From NCBI GenBank assembly GCA_902493755.1, contig CABURF010000035.1:1-8519 (forward strand): DNA of 8,519 nt, in the 5' to 3' direction. Made by a program: the position numbers and the translations under genes. Below the pieces are notes generated by a model. The model worked only from the letters and a program-made list of their open reading frames with translations, was not told the origin of the DNA and searched no databases. Shown piece by piece: positions 6,523-8,519 of this stretch (positions within the stretch are counted from its first letter, which is position 1; each line of letters starts with the position of its first letter). The DNA comes from an uncultured Coriobacteriia bacterium (GTDB lineage Bacteria > Actinomycetota > Coriobacteriia > Coriobacteriales > QAMH01).

Positions 6523-7812
6523 TCAAACATCGGTGAATGCGCCTTGAAGCGCACTGCGGGCTATTTCCGCCTGCATGCGCCCGATCGAATCCGTCAGCTT
6601 GCCAAAGAGTCCTGCCATGTCAGCTTTTGCCACGAGGTTGAAACCAGACAGCAAGGCCCGGCCATCCTGCCGGACGAGATAGGACTTCAGCAGATACTCA
6701 TTCTCAGTCTCGATCTCCTCGATCGCGAATGGATCTTCGGCCGACGGGATCATTCCCGCAGCGGCGAACAGCGCGGCTCCGACCTTGATGGTGTTCGCGG
6801 GAAGAAATCCGTGATATTCCATGCTGCCGGCAAAAGCGGAGGCATCGGATGCGCATGCCCTTCCCTCGTCGCGAAGCTCCTTTGCCATGTTCGTGCCCGC
6901 CACCTTGCCCTGCTGACGTGCCGCAAGCCAGAGCCCGGCCACCTTGCTTCCTCCAAGCAAGCAGGGCACTGTGGCCACATCGCCCGCTGCGTAGACATGA
7001 GGGGCGCTTGTGCGCATGAGGGCATCGACGATGATTCCCCCATCGGCATGTATGCTGGCGTTTTCGATGAAGCCGATGTTGGGGCTCATGCCATGGGCTA
7101 CGAGGACCGCATCGAAAACCCTCTGCTTTTCCTGATGGGCGAGGAGGACACTCACAGAACCATCTTCGAAAACGCGGGCTTTTTCGGCAGTCTCGCCGAG
7201 CAGGAGCTCTATTCCCTGGTCTTCGAGCAGGGCTTCCATTCTGGAAGCCGCACGGGGATGCGCCGACCCTTTGAGGATGTGAGGACTGCGACCCAGAATA
7301 GTCGGCCGAGCATTCTTGCGGATACACGCCTCAGCTGCCTTGAGGGCGACCATGGAAGTTCCGGAAAGGAGGACGCCAGCATGGGGACATGCGGCAAGCA
7401 CTGCGCTCAGGCGCTCGGCGTCTTCGAAGGTCCTGAGCGTGAGCGGGTTACATTCGAAAAGCGGGCTTTCGCCTGAAAGCACGGGCGATGCACCCGTGGC
7501 TATCAGGCAAACGGAATAGGGCCACTCGCGACCGCTTGCGGATTTGACGGTCTGGCTTTCCGTATCTATGGACGTGATCTCCTCGTTTGGAAAGATGCGC
7601 ACATCGGCATCATCGAGCACTGAGCCGCAGATACTCCCCTGCTCGCGGGTTACGATTCCGGCGGCGTTATACGAAGCCAGAACCGGGCTTTCGCAAAAAG
7701 CGGGGCCCGAGGTGATGATGTCCACGTTCGCGTCGCATCCTTGCGAGCGCAGCGCTTCCACAGCACTGGCGGCGGCAGGGCCAAACCCAAGAATGACGAC
7801 ATCGTTTGCCAT
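6523..7812 (-). CDS. FAD-dependent pyridine nucleotide-disulfide-type oxidoreductase
   Basis: The 429-residue flavoprotein starts at 7812; GAGAGGG lies just upstream, while the ATG at 7869 has no site and adds 19 unlikely residues. The FAD Rossmann motif VVILGFGPAAASAVEAL is at 5-21, IATGASP at 104-110, and the second FAD motif TSAPHVYAAGDVA at 268-280 (D278). The motif W-L-A-A-R-Q-Q-G follows at 295-302, as in NirB-like and rubredoxin-reductase-like proteins. The second dinucleotide fold, expected to bind NAD(P)H, is degenerate: SGTSMVALKAAEA (150-162) replaces two of the three glycines with S153 and A156. No CoA-disulfide-reductase active-site cysteine is evident. As first gene of the operon, 27 bases before the Mo enzyme, it probably supplies electrons to the Fe-S and Mo subunits. 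The donor is uncertain. Confidence 0.9.
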   Translation of the reverse strand: MANDVVILGFGPAAASAVEALRSQGCDANVDIITSGPAFCESPVLASYNAAGIVTREQGSICGSVLDDADVRIFPNEEITSIDTESQTVKSASGREWPYSVCLIATGASPVLSGESPLFECNPLTLRTFEDAERLSAVLAACPHAGVLLSGTSMVALKAAEACIRKNARPTILGRSPHILKGSAHPRAASRMEALLEDQGIELLLGETAEKARVFEDGSVSVLLAHQEKQRVFDAVLVAHGMSPNIGFIENASIHADGGIIVDALMRTSAPHVYAAGDVATVPCLLGGSKVAGLWLAARQQGKVAGTNMAKELRDEGRACASDASAFAGSMEYHGFLPANTIKVGAALFAAAGMIPSAEDPFAIEEIETENEYLLKSYLVRQDGRALLSGFNLVAKADMAGLFGKLTDSIGRMQAEIARSALQGAFTDV

Positions 7813-7839
7813 GAATCCCTCTCTGGAAATCTCTGGCCA

Positions 7840-7869
7840 ATAGTAATGCCTGCCGCCAACGAATTGCAA
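7840..7869 (-). promoter_or_regulatory. Candidate promoter of the flavoprotein-molybdoenzyme operon
   Basis: On the minus strand TTGCAA (7864-7869) and TACTAT (7840-7845) are separated by 18 bases; each matches its sigma-70 consensus at four of six positions. The -10 lies 27 bases before the flavoprotein ATG. MerR-family activators act at promoters with spacers longer than the usual 17 bases, which would fit the upstream regulator. No clear dyad is visible in the spacer. Confidence 0.4.
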
Positions 7870-7872
7870 TCT

Positions 7873-7929
7873 GGGAATGGGGGCAGTGGGACAAATGACC
7901 TGTCCCCCTGTCCCACTGCCCCCATTCCC
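7873..7929. repeat. Perfect 21-bp inverted repeat (long GC-rich hairpin), REP-like
   Basis: The left arm at 7873-7893 is exactly complementary to the right arm at 7909-7929, around a 15-base loop. TGTCCC occurs twice, at 7901-7906 and 7909-7914, so GGGACA (7888-7893) can also form a shorter alternative stem across AAATGACC. The outermost base is the last base of the MerR/TipAS stop codon. No T-run follows on either side, so it is not a textbook terminator. It could still insulate the operon from its regulator gene, stabilise mRNA, or be a copy of a dispersed REP-type element. Confidence 0.85.
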
Positions 7930-8519
7930 TAGCTCTGCGAGGCGCGGATTGCATCCACCAGAAACTCGGTAGCACCTTCGCCGGCTGCCGAATCGTAGTA
8001 GCTCACGAAGCGCGGGTCAGTCAGGTAGCCCTGCGCCAAGCCCAGGTACTGGTCAGGCTCGGGAGCCTTTCCCCAGTGGATGCCAATCCACCGCCTGTGC
8101 ATGCACACCAGCTCCTGGGCCGCATCGCCCACGGGATCGCCCGTGGCCATGGCAAGACGCAATTGCACCTTGATTGACTCCTCCAGAAGCTCCTTGGCGT
8201 CCCACTCGTCCTTGGTGAGAGCCATCATGCGGGCGTTGGCATCCTCGATGACGTCGTCGCCGTAAAGCCTGCGCGCCTCCTCGCCGTACTCGTTTTCGAA
8301 ATCGCGCAGCCCCTGTTCCTTCATCATCTCGAAGCTGTCTTTCGTGCTCATGTCCTTCATCCTCTCAATGGTTACCAGCGCAGCTCTCGTCCTTTTGATT
8401 GCCGCGTCCAATGACGCCCCCTGTGATTCGAGAGCGTGAAGATGCACGCGGAGCGTGCTGGCAAGGTCGGTGCCGGTGTCTTGCATGAGTCTGCGAATGG
8501 TGGCCAGCGGCAGATGACA
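7929..8519 (-). CDS. MerR-family regulator with TipAS ligand-binding domain (N-terminus outside the window)
   Basis: The frame is open to the window edge, so 196 C-terminal residues are visible. The first (LPLATIRRLMQDT, about residues 3-15) look like the end of a MerR helix-turn-helix domain. A coiled-coil dimerisation helix follows at about 20-55. From about residue 65 to the end is a TipAS domain, with W106, the helix around MHRRWIGIHWG (140-150), GLAQGYLTDPRFVSYYD (160-176) and the terminal FLVDAI (186-191). TipAS domains bind thiopeptides or other hydrophobic ligands and turn the MerR dimer into an activator. The internal ATG at 8486 is unlikely to be the start because the homologous frame continues upstream. 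The gene lies upstream of the flavoprotein-Mo operon on the same strand, making that operon a likely target. Confidence 0.9.
   Translation of the reverse strand, partial: CHLPLATIRRLMQDTGTDLASTLRVHLHALESQGASLDAAIKRTRAALVTIERMKDMSTKDSFEMMKEQGLRDFENEYGEEARRLYGDDVIEDANARMMALTKDEWDAKELLEESIKVQLRLAMATGDPVGDAAQELVCMHRRWIGIHWGKAPEPDQYLGLAQGYLTDPRFVSYYDSAAGEGATEFLVDAIRASQS

Noticed and set aside
6100..7476. A 458-codon plus-strand open frame
   Set aside because: It lies antisense to the flavoprotein and the start of the Mo-enzyme gene, both with clear domain motifs. Its translation shows no recognisable family and it has no good ribosome binding site. It is a shadow of GC-rich coding sequence.
7873..7929. 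A canonical rho-independent terminator
   Set aside because: The stem is strong, but no T-run follows on either strand and the stem is much longer than usual, so it is reported as an inverted repeat.

Overview
The window is bacterial, fairly GC-rich, with strong GGAGG-type ribosome binding sites throughout. A cytoplasmic molybdopterin enzyme with a four-cluster ferredoxin partner and a flavoprotein, a TipAS-type MerR regulator and a Cys-rich DUF1847 protein together suggest an anaerobic actinobacterium, most likely of the Eggerthellaceae/Coriobacteriia (Eggerthella, Gordonibacter, Slackia and relatives). That assignment is inference from gene content and style. No marker gene in the window proves it.

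Left part (1-2824): two tandem DUF262 genes lie on the minus strand (2144 to 1077, then 1067 to 54). Both end before any DUF1524/HNH nuclease domain, so they resemble the sensor/NTPase half (GmrS-like) of a GmrSD/SspE-type phage-defence system. A well-placed ribosome binding site and ATG at 51 suggest a third gene leaving the window. A TetR/AcrR regulator (2249-2824) is divergent from them across a gap of about 100 bases. Part of this region looks less GC-rich than the right part, which would fit an acquired module.

Middle (2825-3783): a tRNA-Gly(CCC) gene with encoded CCA follows a perfect TATAAT box. After it comes a DUF1847 Cys-rich putative metal-binding protein on the plus strand.

Right part (3810-8519, all genes minus): a probable operon is transcribed leftward. 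It encodes a FAD-dependent pyridine-nucleotide-disulfide-type oxidoreductase (7812-6523), a 721-residue Mo-bisMGD enzyme of the DMSO reductase family (6495-4330) and a 16-cysteine ferredoxin-like subunit (4327-3818), with gaps of 27 and 2 bases. None has a Tat or Sec signal and there is no membrane anchor gene, so the likely assembly is a soluble electron chain: flavoprotein, then Fe-S protein, then Mo enzyme acting on an unknown substrate. Upstream on the same strand is a MerR-family regulator with a C-terminal TipAS ligand-binding domain, cut by the window end. Between the regulator and the operon sits a perfect 21-bp inverted repeat, and just after it a candidate promoter for the operon. 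The DUF1847 gene and the operon converge on an 8-bp hairpin at 3810-3835.
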